Below, piece by piece: positions 34,101 through 42,930 of a DNA stretch of 64,000 bases. The notes under the pieces were generated by a model. It worked only from the letters and a program-made list of their open reading frames with translations, had not been told where the DNA came from and made no database searches. Position numbers and translations under genes: made by a program. Each line of letters begins with the position of its first letter. Position 1 is the first letter of the stretch. Source of the stretch: CAYHHI01 sp964356335 (GTDB lineage: Bacteria > Arandabacterota > Arandabacteria > Arandabacterales > Arandabacteraceae); contig CAYHHI010000013.1 in the NCBI GenBank assembly GCA_964356335.1, forward strand, positions 5,108 to 69,107. Reading direction: 5' to 3'.

Positions 34101-36806
34101 CTGGCCATCGGGTATGCCGTCAAGTCCCGTGTTCTCGTCTTCACTCAGCTTGCCGTCACTATCCTTGTCCTCGGTGTTAAGCGTGTCGGCCCAGGGATGG
34201 TAGAAGTTCTCGCTCACGGCACCAAGGTCAACGTACATCTTCCCCCTGTGGCCCTCCTTCTTCCTGAGCCAGACTTCGAGAAACCTGAGATCCGAGTAAT
34301 CGCTTCCGGTCTTTGACACAAGCCGCTCAAGCCCCGACCACTGCTTGGCTGTGTCAGGATCCGGAGCAACCCAGCCATATGCGAACTTCCTGAAGTTGAT
34401 TTCAAGAACCGGAATGAAGGCTTCCCCTGGACGGGACTCCGCCTCTGGGAAGAGATCCTGCTCCTTGACTTCCCTGTCCTTGACGTACCACCAGATCTTG
34501 CGGTTGTCCCTGTAGTAGAAATCTGTCGGGGGACTTGCGGGCACCCAGGCTTCCCGGATCAGCGAAAAAGACCTCAAGTCCCTCACTCCTTCCATATCAT
34601 CTATGTAGACATCACGCTTGGTATTGGGATTGGGAAAACTTGCCGCCACTTCGGCTGAGATTGACAGTCTTGAGGGGCTTTGTGCCTGGACCATGGGAAG
34701 CGCATTGGTGATCGCGGTCATCCACTTCGGCTGGAATTCCAGCCGCGTATTGACGTCGCCGACCATGATCTGAGAAGGTTCCTGGCCCAGCCTGGGCCGT
34801 TCCTCGGGGGATTTCTTGCTCTGGTAGATCCAGGCCGTACTCAAGTAGGACTGTTCCGAGAACTTGTAGGTGCCCTGGATGCCCAAAAGAGATTGCTGGG
34901 CTAAAGCGAGGAAGGGCACATATTGGTAATCTACGGTTATCTGTGCATCGGGACTCGCCGCTTCGTCGATCTTGAATCTTATCTGCCCCACGTCATAATA
35001 GATCTCATAGTCAACATTGCGCGTGAGCCGCCTTCCGTTGAGCGTTACGGTCTCGCTTCCCTCAAGGATATTGACATTGTTCAACTTGAATATGGTCTGC
35101 GGGGTGGAGAACCAGACCACCATATAGTACTTGCTGTTCTCGGGCTTGAGCTTCCTGGGATGAATGTCGTAAATATCGGGGTTTCCATCATCGAGAGTCT
35201 CCGGTCTGGCATCCATCAGCTGTATGTCGGGATCGAAGGGCCTGAGGTCTGGAAACAGGAGCAGCCCCAGCTCGCCGTTTACGGTTCCGCCGTCGGCATA
35301 CCCGTCCGTGCGCCAGCCGTTTGCCGGGCTCGCTTTCACATTGCTCTCATCCTCAAGGTCTATCCCGAGAACCTTCGAATACTCATACTGCCGCTGGACG
35401 TCCTTGACATCTCCGCCCGGGTCCTTGCGGTAAATCTTCACCAAGACCTTCCCCTCGGAGACGTAGCTCGCGCCGAGCGAATAGACGTTCTTGCGCTCAT
35501 ACCTGAGGGTACCGCCCCAGAGTCCCTCCTTTTCTATCATGTCCGTCTCGGTCGGGCGTATCATCTTCAGCAAGCGCACGTTCTTGTCACCATACCCACC
35601 ATACCCGCCCACCACCATGTCGCCCCACTTGTAAGTGACAGCCAGCGTATGCGCGGCATCGAGGGCTCTGAGGAGCGAGATCTCACCGGTACGCTGGTCT
35701 ATCGCATAGTCTCTGTTACGCTCAAGGATGTCGAAGAAGCCGTGATAGGTCGAGTCCGCCCAGCCGGCGGAATCCGATGGCACCCTGTCAGGATCAAGCA
35801 AAGCATAAGCCTCGACCGCACCCTCACCGATGTTGTTATTGCCGTTGCCGTCATCCAGGTAAACTTCGACCTCGGTGACTTCAGGGCAGGGCTCGGGCGC
35901 AATCTTGCGGCAGTATTCAAGCCTCTCATAGGGATCAATCATGAAGAAGTATTTGTTCTTGACAAAGTCCATGTCTGAGAGTCTTACCGAATCTCGCTCA
36001 GCCGCTCCCACGAATCGCGCCCCGGCAGTTCTGCCTTCCTGCTTGCTGGCGATCACGGTCATATCCATGGCCCCTAGCTTAGCAAGCACCTTGGCTCCGA
36101 AAAGACCCTGGTGCTGTTCGCTGTAGCCCACAAACTGGGAACCCGGCATGGACAGGTTGGTATTACCCATTTCCACACTCTGCACGATCTCGTCGTCATC
36201 GCCCTTGTAATTGAGCTTTATGCGGTTCTCAAGGGGTGTTTCGACATCGCTATCGTGATGAACCAGTACGTTTATTTTCTCGCCCACGGTTCCCTTGAGG
36301 TCTATCCTGAGATGCTGCTTCATATTGAGCTGAGGAAACTTAGATGGTCTTCCGTATTCGGTCAAAGGTTGATTTACCCTGTATCTTGTCTGGCCGCCGA
36401 AGGTGATCTGTTCGCTGCCGGTGACGCTCAAGTTTGCTCCCTGCCCGATCACTCGGCCTATGGTCTTGGGGAACTTGACCGGTATGTCTATGCTGCTGAA
36501 GTCTCGAAGGGACATCGCATGTTCCTCAAAGACCCTGCCCGAGCCGGCTTTGATCCAATTCTCCCTGAGAGCGCCGTTGAAATCCTGCTCAAGCACCGGC
36601 TTCTGCATGAATTCGGGGAAGGCGAACCGCGGGCCGAGATTTGTACCGCTCGAAGGAAACCTGAGCGAGACTTCCGATGTGGGGCCGGCCGAGAGGCTGT
36701 CAGAGGACGTTCCGAAGCCAAGGGAGTCAGCGCCCTCGGAGACGCTTACGTATCCGAAGACCAGAAGCCCAAAGATTATGGCCCAGTAACCATCATGTGC
36801 TCTCAT
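31152..36806 (-). CDS. sprA: SprA-type outer-membrane translocon of type IX secretion
   Basis: 1884 residues, a giant beta-barrel channel of the type IX system that exports proteins across the outer membrane. A Sec signal occupies the first ~25 residues. SprA-like features include repeated DFNGALRENWIKAGSGRVFE-type segments, LEVWLRKKEGHRGKMYVDLG, and many alternating beta strands ending in an aromatic residue (VSVLIRF at the C-terminus). Around residues 880-935 lie acidic DxDxDG-type repeats (DKDSDGKLSEDE; DIDGNGNLDKDE) that probably bind Ca2+. It is shorter than flavobacterial SprA (about 2400). A sigma-54 promoter core precedes it. No other T9SS gene is in the window. Confidence 0.88.
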   Translation of the reverse strand: MRAHDGYWAIIFGLLVFGYVSVSEGADSLGFGTSSDSLSAGPTSEVSLRFPSSGTNLGPRFAFPEFMQKPVLEQDFNGALRENWIKAGSGRVFEEHAMSLRDFSSIDIPVKFPKTIGRVIGQGANLSVTGSEQITFGGQTRYRVNQPLTEYGRPSKFPQLNMKQHLRIDLKGTVGEKINVLVHHDSDVETPLENRIKLNYKGDDDEIVQSVEMGNTNLSMPGSQFVGYSEQHQGLFGAKVLAKLGAMDMTVIASKQEGRTAGARFVGAAERDSVRLSDMDFVKNKYFFMIDPYERLEYCRKIAPEPCPEVTEVEVYLDDGNGNNNIGEGAVEAYALLDPDRVPSDSAGWADSTYHGFFDILERNRDYAIDQRTGEISLLRALDAAHTLAVTYKWGDMVVGGYGGYGDKNVRLLKMIRPTETDMIEKEGLWGGTLRYERKNVYSLGASYVSEGKVLVKIYRKDPGGDVKDVQRQYEYSKVLGIDLEDESNVKASPANGWRTDGYADGGTVNGELGLLLFPDLRPFDPDIQLMDARPETLDDGNPDIYDIHPRKLKPENSKYYMVVWFSTPQTIFKLNNVNILEGSETVTLNGRRLTRNVDYEIYYDVGQIRFKIDEAASPDAQITVDYQYVPFLALAQQSLLGIQGTYKFSEQSYLSTAWIYQSKKSPEERPRLGQEPSQIMVGDVNTRLEFQPKWMTAITNALPMVQAQSPSRLSISAEVAASFPNPNTKRDVYIDDMEGVRDLRSFSLIREAWVPASPPTDFYYRDNRKIWWYVKDREVKEQDLFPEAESRPGEAFIPVLEINFRKFAYGWVAPDPDTAKQWSGLERLVSKTGSDYSDLRFLEVWLRKKEGHRGKMYVDLGAVSENFYHPWADTLNTEDKDSDGKLSEDENTGLDGIPDGQPGDDQVEYEDNWSYSEGDYSHINGTEGDPNLVPDTEDIDGNGNLDKDEVLFRLGFDLSDTTYIVGRSGDWCHYMIPLADADALGGSPSWKSIRYVRFFFTGVDTPSVFQLAYLQISGASWLEEGIRRKEDMARVERLPRESFEISAKNTRDDPSYDPPYDPGTDPEGYKKREQSLVFGLRNLEAGNCGSVYKTLPGNAGDYTLYHTLAFYVHGDPNASAEDLSFFLRIGADSINFYEYGMKVTPGWSDVRLKLDEITNLKTSMDTTTVTLYGKPVLRRERPLTEATWIAVYGEPSITRVSRIGAGVVNRGTAPTSDTAVEVWFDDLRLTDVRREMGVAKRISVGAALSDVMSVSADLKQTDTEFQNLGGTRRGSDDTDLSLSGSTSLDRFLPPLGMSLPFSVGYHTARSLPTLSSRSDVALTTPQQRKKEERTSVDNNYSLAFSRRQKSNNLLMKLTFDALSGRVSFARRQGKSPESDAASNGYNGNLAYAFKPWWNHSLRIYRGYAISYFPEGMDFAVSGWTKTEKEFDKRQKIMKKNQYTREIRGNFAISVKPLTGPSLETDYSLKTMRDLDQNKQVPILSSVGLGWELNRNQRAGATLRPTIGKILKPSVSYDVNYDENSDPSVRSANDPPGVRRASVSSRSSIDLLLQPSSFLSAPQKGADTTGVPIYRRVLAMIPDIDVGYFVDRSSRYNKLMKRPGLRFQLGIDPQVDKDAILRPSGAGTSGGAGLPTDEITRNDGYDVSTEFKPVETVSLTTKYKHDKKTRTYAGATTFDRQTVWPDVAGNISSTVYLPLFRGAVKTSSITVGYKRSRQASGVGATETNRGHRSEWLPVIGWDATWKNGVRTTFNLRRSSNTTEDTKGTGSEKKFVSNSANFSLRHSFSAPEGMYIPLAGRTLKFKSSLTVSLDLSFESRVGTTPSFKNRIDSSTRTFTISPKASYSFSTSVTGSADARFEQTTDRKLEQTWRTIGLSVSVLIRF

Positions 36807-36855
36807 CGATTGAGTCTTTCAACCAATATACTAAGCCCCGCAGACCCCAGCAAGG

Positions 36856-36870
36856 GCAACTTTTGTGCCA
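36856..36870 (-). promoter_or_regulatory. Consensus sigma-54 promoter of sprA (TGGCAC-N5-TTGC)
   Basis: The minus strand reads TGGCAC AAAAG TTGC, identical to the sigma-54 consensus core with correct spacing. The start point would be near 36844, 38 bases before the sprA ATG. It lies in the 200-bp divergent region shared with lptF. Confidence 0.72.
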
Positions 36871-37006
36871 TGCCTGGGCTCAGAACCTCCCTCTCGTCCA
36901 CACCCGCAAATAGCACAGGAATAATAGGCTTGCCCTTGCCGGACCCCTGTAGTAACTTGGCTCTGAAAGATTTGCGGTGACCCCATTTAGGTACGTTGGT
37001 GTACAA

Positions 37007-38332
37007 ATGAAGACACTTCATAAATACATCCTCACCCAGCAGGTAGCACCTTTCCTTTTCGGCATTTTCATCATTATCTTCATTCTTGTCCTGGATTTTC
37101 TTTACAAGAACCTCGAAATGCTCATCGGCAAAGGCGTGCCGATAGCCATCTCAACAGAGCTCCTGGTCCTGAGCCTCGGCTGGATGATCGTGATGGCCGT
37201 CCCCATGGCGGTCCTGATAGGCACGCTGATCTCCTTCATGCGCCTTGCTTCCGACAACGAGATCGTGGCCATGAGGACAAGCGGGATAAGCCTGTTCGCG
37301 ATTGCCAAGCCCCTCCTTGTGGCCTCCTTGCTGCTGTCCTTCGGGATGATACCCGTCCACAACTACCTCGTTCCCGAAACCAATCATAGATTAGCAAATC
37401 TGCTTGTATCAATACACAGAAAAAAGCCTGCGCTCCAGCTCAGGGACGGCGTTTTCATCAATGACATAAAGGGCATCAGTATCCTTGCTGAGAAGGTCAG
37501 GGGCAACCGGATTGAAGGAGTAACAATTTCGAAGCTGGTCGAGGACAAACCTGCACAGACCATCAGGGCCGAGCGAGGGGATGTACATTTCGCCGAAGAT
37601 GGCAACACGCTTGTCCTCAAGCTTTATGACGGTGAGATCCACGATGTTGACCAGAAGGATCCAAAGCGTTACTTGAGGCTCAAGTTCGCCGAGCACACGC
37701 TTAACATCCCGGATGCAGGGGGCAAGCTCATGATGATAGAGCGGGAATACCGCGGCGAACGCGAGATGAGCATAAGTTCCCTGAGAGGTGAGGTTGCCAA
37801 GATCAAACGAAAGATGGCGGATGGGAATGGACAGGTGAGAGAGATCATCGAGAAGGCTGCCCAGGAACTCCCTGAGATCAGGAAGGCTGACTTGTCAGAT
37901 GAAACGCGGCCTAAGTCGAGTGGCAAGATCGTTGCCCTCTTGACCTCGACGCAGGATAAGCTTCAGAGTCTCAAGAACCAGGAGATGGGCTACAGGAGAA
38001 GTATGAGAGCGTACTCAGTTGAGATACATAAGAAGATTGCGATTTCATTCGCCTGTGCCGTGTTTGTGCTTCTCGGAGTGCCGATAGGCGCCAGAACCAA
38101 GGAAGGCGGGACCGGTGCGGGCATGGTCGGGAGCATCTCGGTGTTTGCGATCTACTATGCTTTCCTCACTGCAGGCGAGAAACTCGCAGACCGAGGTTTC
38201 GTGCCGCCCTTCCTGTCCATGTGGGCCGCCAATATACTGCTGGGCACAATCGGTCTGTGGCTCTTCATAAGAGCCAACAGGGAGCTTCCCTTCATCCCCC
38301 ATAAGATCCGCGCCCTGGTAGGGAGAACCTGA
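37007..38332 (+). CDS. lptF: LPS export permease LptF-like (YjgP/YjgQ family)
   Basis: Inner-membrane permease subunit of the Lpt ABC exporter, which with LptB extracts LPS from the membrane. It has the family order: N-terminal helices (MKTLHKYILTQQVAPFLFG), a periplasmic beta-jellyroll of about 200 residues, and three C-terminal helices with the conserved LLGVPIGARTKEGG loop. ATG at 37007 gives the typical family start; GTG at 36977 has no ribosome site. It is paired with lptG one base downstream. The F/G assignment is by order. Confidence 0.88.
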   Translation: MKTLHKYILTQQVAPFLFGIFIIIFILVLDFLYKNLEMLIGKGVPIAISTELLVLSLGWMIVMAVPMAVLIGTLISFMRLASDNEIVAMRTSGISLFAIAKPLLVASLLLSFGMIPVHNYLVPETNHRLANLLVSIHRKKPALQLRDGVFINDIKGISILAEKVRGNRIEGVTISKLVEDKPAQTIRAERGDVHFAEDGNTLVLKLYDGEIHDVDQKDPKRYLRLKFAEHTLNIPDAGGKLMMIEREYRGEREMSISSLRGEVAKIKRKMADGNGQVREIIEKAAQELPEIRKADLSDETRPKSSGKIVALLTSTQDKLQSLKNQEMGYRRSMRAYSVEIHKKIAISFACAVFVLLGVPIGARTKEGGTGAGMVGSISVFAIYYAFLTAGEKLADRGFVPPFLSMWAANILLGTIGLWLFIRANRELPFIPHKIRALVGRT

Positions 38333-38333
38333 T

Positions 38334-39422
38334 TTGAGAACCCTGGACAGGTATGTTCTCGCCGAGTTTACCAGGATGATATTGATAGGCGCGCTGGCCT
38401 TTATCGCGGTCTTTGTCACCCTGGATATGGTGGAGAACGTCGATGATTTTGTGGATAACGACGTCGGCGTCCTTACTGTGCTCAAGTACTACGCCTTCCA
38501 GATCCCTTACATTTTCACACTCACCTTACCTGTGGCGGTCCTCATATCTTCACTTTTCACGATCGGCCAGATGGCAAGGCTTAACGAACTGGTAGCGATG
38601 AAGGCGTCCGGCATTCGCTTCGCAAGATCAATCGTGCCGCTGGCTGCGGCAGGCCTCGTGGCTAGCCTGGTGGCGCTGAGTGTTGCCGAGTTTGTCGAGC
38701 CCGGTGCGGATGCTATTGTGAGGAGCATCAAGAACAATGAGATCAGGAAATCCTCGGCTAAGACCGAGCCAAGAATAAGGTCCAACGTAACCTATCGAGG
38801 CAAGGCCGGCCTTTTTTACTTCGCACCTGAGTATGATACTAGACTCAATACCATGAAGGATCTTGTCGTTGAACAATCACAAGCAGGGAAACTGATCTTC
38901 CGCCTCAACGCGACTGAGGCAGTCTGGAAGGATTCGATCTGGATACTATCGGAAGCCTGGGTGAGATGGTTCTCAGAGGATGGTGAAGTGGAACGCGAGA
39001 CTTACATAACCCAGGGCTCCCTCCCGATGGTCAAGGATTACCCCAGAGACATTCTGCGAGAGCAGCGAAACCCTGAAGAGATGAGCTACAGGGAACTGGC
39101 GCGCCTGGTGCGGAAGATAGATGAGAGCGGAGGGGATTCGGCGAAGTATCGCGTAGGCCTCGCCATGAAGATGTCGTTCCCTTTTGCCAATCTTATAGTT
39201 GTGCTCATCGGCTCACCTCTTTCCGCGCGGCTCCGCAGGGGTGGCCTGGCTGTGGGCGTGGGCACAGGACTTGGGCTATGCTTTGTCTATTACGGCTTCG
39301 TGAGGGTCGGTCAGGCACTGGGCGATCATTCGGTGCTGCCGCCACTTGTCGCGGCATGGGCAGGCAACGTCTTCTTCGCCGTCTGCGGAATCGTCCTGAT
39401 ACTCAGGGCTGAGAAGCGCTAA
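38334..39422 (+). CDS. lptG: LPS export permease LptG-like (YjgP/YjgQ family)
   Basis: Second permease of the Lpt exporter, 362 residues. It starts with TTG at 38334 (MRTLDRYVLAEFTRMILIG), one base after the lptF stop, with GGGAG upstream. N-terminal helices, a shorter periplasmic domain and C-terminal helices with FANLIVVLIGSPLSARLRRG follow the family pattern. The partner ATPase lptB and lptC lie at 50-51 kb. Confidence 0.88.
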   Translation: MRTLDRYVLAEFTRMILIGALAFIAVFVTLDMVENVDDFVDNDVGVLTVLKYYAFQIPYIFTLTLPVAVLISSLFTIGQMARLNELVAMKASGIRFARSIVPLAAAGLVASLVALSVAEFVEPGADAIVRSIKNNEIRKSSAKTEPRIRSNVTYRGKAGLFYFAPEYDTRLNTMKDLVVEQSQAGKLIFRLNATEAVWKDSIWILSEAWVRWFSEDGEVERETYITQGSLPMVKDYPRDILREQRNPEEMSYRELARLVRKIDESGGDSAKYRVGLAMKMSFPFANLIVVLIGSPLSARLRRGGLAVGVGTGLGLCFVYYGFVRVGQALGDHSVLPPLVAAWAGNVFFAVCGIVLILRAEKR

Positions 39423-39487
39423 CTTCGAGACCGCTCCGCTCCGGGAACCGGGGTTGTTAACCTGCAAGTCAGGGAGTCACTCAGTTG

Positions 39488-40741
39488 CTATGTTCCTGAC
39501 TTCCAGGATGCCAGGTAGATTCGCTGTTCTTCTGTGAGCGTGTCAATCTTCACCCCGATAGCAGCAAGCTTGAGGCCGGCGACCTTCCGGTCTATGTCGG
39601 CCGGGACGGGGTAGACATCCGGCACGAGCTTGGTCTTTGATCGAACCAGGTATTCCAGCGAGAGGGCCTGATTGGCGAAACTCATGTCCATCACAGATGC
39701 CGGATGCCCTTCGGCAGCAGCAAGGTTTATCAAGCGGCCCTCGCCCAAGAGATAAACACGCTTGTCACCTATCCTGTACTCATCAACCTCGCCGCGTATA
39801 CGCCGCTTCGAGGTCCCCATCTTTTCCAGTGCTTCGATGTCGATCTCAACATTGAAGTGCCCCGAGTTGCAGATGACGGCTCCGTCCTTCATCGCTTCGA
39901 AATGCTCCACCCTCAAGACCCCCTTGTTGCCGGTCAGAGTGATGAAAAGATCGCCGACCTTCGCTGCATCGGCCATGGGCATAACGGCGAACCCATCCAT
40001 CACGGCTTCAAGCCCCTTCAGGGGTTCGACCTCGGTCACGATCACATTGGCACCCATTCCCCTTGCCCGAGTTGCGACCCCCCTCCCACACCAACCGTAA
40101 CCGCAGATTACGACTCTGGATCCGGCTAGCAGCATGTTGGTGGACCTTAAAATGCCGTCAAGAGTGCTCTGTCCCGTCCCGTACCTGTTGTCGAAAAGAT
40201 GTTTGGTGAGAGCATCGTTCACGGCGATGATGGGGTATCTCAAGGCACCTTCTTTGGCCATACTCCGGAGCCTTATCACACCCGTTGTAGTCTCCTCGGT
40301 ACCTCCGATCACGGAGGAAGCCAGCGCCGGCGTCTCCGAATGTATAGTGAAAACCAGGTCAGCACCATCATCCATCGTGATCTGCGGAGAGAAAGCAAGG
40401 GCTCCCCTTATGTGCTCATAGTAACCTTTGGTGTCAACCCCCCGCCTTGCAAAGACGCTTATCTTGCCATCCTCCACGAGTGATGCCGCCACATCATCCT
40501 GGGTGCTCAGGGGATTGGAAGCACAAAGCCGCACGTCTGCACCACCGGCCTTGAGCGTGGTCATCAGGTTAGCGGTCTCGGTTGTGACATGGAGGCACGC
40601 CGCTATCCTTATGCCTTCCAGCGGTTTCTCTGCTGCAAACCGCTTCCTTATGTCGTTGAGGACAGGCATGCTTGCTCCCGCCCACTCGATCCTGAGTTTG
40701 CCCTTCTGGGCGAGCCCTGGGTCATGGATATCGTGGTCCAC
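39488..40741 (-). CDS. ahcY: Adenosylhomocysteinase
   Basis: NAD+-dependent enzyme that hydrolyses S-adenosylhomocysteine to adenosine and homocysteine. The Rossmann motif GYGWCGRGVA is visible, as are HVTTETANLMTTLKAGGADV and NSGHFNVEI. 417 residues match the shorter prokaryotic form. It lies directly downstream of metK, forming a methyl-cycle pair. It ends convergently with lptG. Confidence 0.95.
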   Translation of the reverse strand: MDHDIHDPGLAQKGKLRIEWAGASMPVLNDIRKRFAAEKPLEGIRIAACLHVTTETANLMTTLKAGGADVRLCASNPLSTQDDVAASLVEDGKISVFARRGVDTKGYYEHIRGALAFSPQITMDDGADLVFTIHSETPALASSVIGGTEETTTGVIRLRSMAKEGALRYPIIAVNDALTKHLFDNRYGTGQSTLDGILRSTNMLLAGSRVVICGYGWCGRGVATRARGMGANVIVTEVEPLKGLEAVMDGFAVMPMADAAKVGDLFITLTGNKGVLRVEHFEAMKDGAVICNSGHFNVEIDIEALEKMGTSKRRIRGEVDEYRIGDKRVYLLGEGRLINLAAAEGHPASVMDMSFANQALSLEYLVRSKTKLVPDVYPVPADIDRKVAGLKLAAIGVKIDTLTEEQRIYLASWKSGT

Positions 40742-40789
40742 TTGAACCTCCTCGGAGATGCTCCACGAGAGACGTTTCTATGTATGCTC

Positions 40790-41941
40790 TCAGAGATATT
40801 TCTTGAGATCAGCGGCCCTGTCGGTGACCTCCCAGGTGAACCCTTCCTCCTCACGTCCGAAGTGGCCGTAGGCAGCCGTCCGCCGATACACAGGGCGTCT
40901 GAGCTTAAGCTGCTCGATGATGGCCCTGGGTCTAAAGTCGAATTGCTTCAGCACGATCTTCGCCAACTCCTCGTCATCCATGACGCCCGTGCCCTGGGTG
41001 TCGACCATTACCGAGACGGGCTGGGCCACACCGATCGCATACGCGATCTGGACCTCGCACTCTCCGGCAAATCCCGCTGCCACAACGTTCTTGGCGACGT
41101 AGCGCGCCATATAGGAACCCGACCGGTCAACCTTCGTAGGATCCTTTCCCGACAGGCAACCACCGCCGTGACTGCCGAAACCACCGTAGGTGTCAACCAC
41201 AATCTTCCTTCCCGTGAGACCGCAGTCCCCCTGAGGCCCTCCGATCACGAACCTGCCGGTCTCGTTTACGAAGATCTTCATTCCGGCTTTGTCAACAAGT
41301 GACTTAGGAATGACCTGGTTTATCACCTTTGCTTCAATGTTCTGCCTTATCTGTTTGTCAGAGGCATCCGGGTGGTGCTGAGCAGCAATAACCACGGATC
41401 TCACAGCGACCGGCTTGCCGTCATCGTACTCGACAGTCACCTGGGATTTGCCATCAGGTCTCAAGTAAGGTATGGTGCCGTCTTTCCTTACCTCAGCCAG
41501 CTTCCGCACCAGCCGGTGTGCCAGTAAGATGGGCAGAGGCATCAGCTCCGGAGTCTCATTGACGGCATACCCAAACATCATGCCCTGGTCGCCGGCCCCT
41601 TCCCTGTCCACTCCCATAGCAATATCGGGTGACTGCTCGTGGATTGAGGTGAGCACGGCGCAGGTCTCGAAATCGAACCCATACGTTGCATCGGTGTACC
41701 CGATATCCCTTATCACGCCCCTCACCACGCCGGGTATCTCGACATAGCAATCAGTGGTTATCTCACCTGCGACAAGAGCCAGACCCGTTGCTACAAGTGT
41801 CTCACACGCAACTCTCCCGTTAGGATCCTTCCCAATAATCTCGTCAAGGATCGCATCGGATATCTGGTCGGCTACTTTGTCCGGGTGACCCTCAGTGACT
41901 GACTCCGACGTGAACAGGTGCTTCTGCTTGTTCATATCCAC
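40790..41941 (-). CDS. metK: S-adenosylmethionine synthetase
   Basis: Makes SAM from methionine and ATP. Motifs GAGDQGMMFGYA, GGPQGDCGLTGRKIVVDTYG and LSGKDPTKVDRS are present; 383 residues is normal. Only 14 bases separate it from the upstream nucleotidyltransferase gene, so there is no room for a SAM riboswitch directly before it. It supplies the radical SAM enzymes and methyltransferases; ahcY downstream recycles the product. Confidence 0.97.
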   Translation of the reverse strand: MDMNKQKHLFTSESVTEGHPDKVADQISDAILDEIIGKDPNGRVACETLVATGLALVAGEITTDCYVEIPGVVRGVIRDIGYTDATYGFDFETCAVLTSIHEQSPDIAMGVDREGAGDQGMMFGYAVNETPELMPLPILLAHRLVRKLAEVRKDGTIPYLRPDGKSQVTVEYDDGKPVAVRSVVIAAQHHPDASDKQIRQNIEAKVINQVIPKSLVDKAGMKIFVNETGRFVIGGPQGDCGLTGRKIVVDTYGGFGSHGGGCLSGKDPTKVDRSGSYMARYVAKNVVAAGFAGECEVQIAYAIGVAQPVSVMVDTQGTGVMDDEELAKIVLKQFDFRPRAIIEQLKLRRPVYRRTAAYGHFGREEEGFTWEVTDRAADLKKYL

Positions 41942-41955
41942 CCTCCATGCTTTGC

Positions 41956-42930
41956 TTAAGTGAAGTCTATCTCCGATGAATCGCCAACGTTGAGGCGTTT
42001 GAAAGTGCCGCGCACTACCGCGTTATCCCCAACCAGAGATGAATCCAGGAGAGCGTCCTCAACAGAGGCACTCTCGCCTATTATGGAATTCCTTATTATG
42101 GACTTCTTAACGACTGATTTCTCGGCGATTGAAACGTAAGGTCCGACCACCGAGGCCTCAACCCGCGCATCCGGTGCGATATAGACGGGCCCGACAATTA
42201 TGCTCCCGGGGATGTCCGCTGCAGGAGCCGACATCTCCAGAAGCGCTCGATTGGTCTCAAGCAGGGTCTCGGGTTTGCCGCAGTCAAACCAACCATCGAT
42301 GTCAAACGCCCTGAGTTCGATCCCCTCACACATCATCATGTTGAGGGCATCCGTAAGCTGGAACTCGCCTTTGGTTCTTGTCTCCGAAGATATTATGGAA
42401 TCGAGGGCACCAAAAAGAGCTGCCGTGTCTTTTATCCAGTACACGCCGACGACGGCGAGGTCGGACTCGGGTCTCTCGGGCTTTTCAACAAGGTTCACGA
42501 TGCGCCCGCCCTCCACCTTCACGACTCCGAATCTCTCAGGCTCCGCCACTTTCTTCACACCGATGTAGTTGCCATCCGATTCAATCATCTTCTTGAGGTC
42601 GCCCTTGAAGATGCTGTCACCAAGCACGATAAAGACCGGATCAGTGCCAACGTACTTCCGCGTAAGATAAATAGCATGCCCCAGGCCGAGGCGCGCCTCC
42701 TGCTCCACAAAATTCACGTGAACATCGTAATTGGCCCTGACATAATCCACGATCTCCTGGCCCCGGTACCCTACGATCAAGATTATGTCGTTGATCCCGA
42801 GTTTGACTGCATCATCAAGAATGTGTCCCAGAATGGGCTTTCCTGCGACTCTGATCAGGGACTTGGGGACCGTATGGGTGTGAGGCCTAAGCCTGGTTCC
42901 TTCTCCAGCAACGGGGATTATCGCTTTCAC
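41956..42930 (-). CDS. Sugar-phosphate nucleotidyltransferase with left-handed beta-helix tail
   Basis: 324 residues. The N-terminal nucleotidyltransferase domain starts MKAIIPVAGEGTRLRPHTHT (GxGxRxRP motif), and the C-terminus has hexapeptide-like repeats (GPVYIAPDARVEASVVG and following). This is typical of glucose-1-phosphate thymidylyl- or uridylyltransferase-like enzymes that make NDP-sugars. The neighbour is the PGI/PMI isomerase, whose product could feed it through hexose-1-phosphate. The nucleotide and sugar cannot be fixed from sequence. Confidence 0.85.
   Translation of the reverse strand: MKAIIPVAGEGTRLRPHTHTVPKSLIRVAGKPILGHILDDAVKLGINDIILIVGYRGQEIVDYVRANYDVHVNFVEQEARLGLGHAIYLTRKYVGTDPVFIVLGDSIFKGDLKKMIESDGNYIGVKKVAEPERFGVVKVEGGRIVNLVEKPERPESDLAVVGVYWIKDTAALFGALDSIISSETRTKGEFQLTDALNMMMCEGIELRAFDIDGWFDCGKPETLLETNRALLEMSAPAADIPGSIIVGPVYIAPDARVEASVVGPYVSIAEKSVVKKSIIRNSIIGESASVEDALLDSSLVGDNAVVRGTFKRLNVGDSSEIDFT

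Noticed and set aside
34923..35978. A 351-codon plus-strand open frame inside sprA
   Set aside because: It is antisense to a long, well-supported gene and shows no motif; such shadow frames are common here.
41942..41955. SAM riboswitch upstream of metK
   Set aside because: Only 14 bases separate metK from the preceding gene, too short for any known SAM riboswitch.
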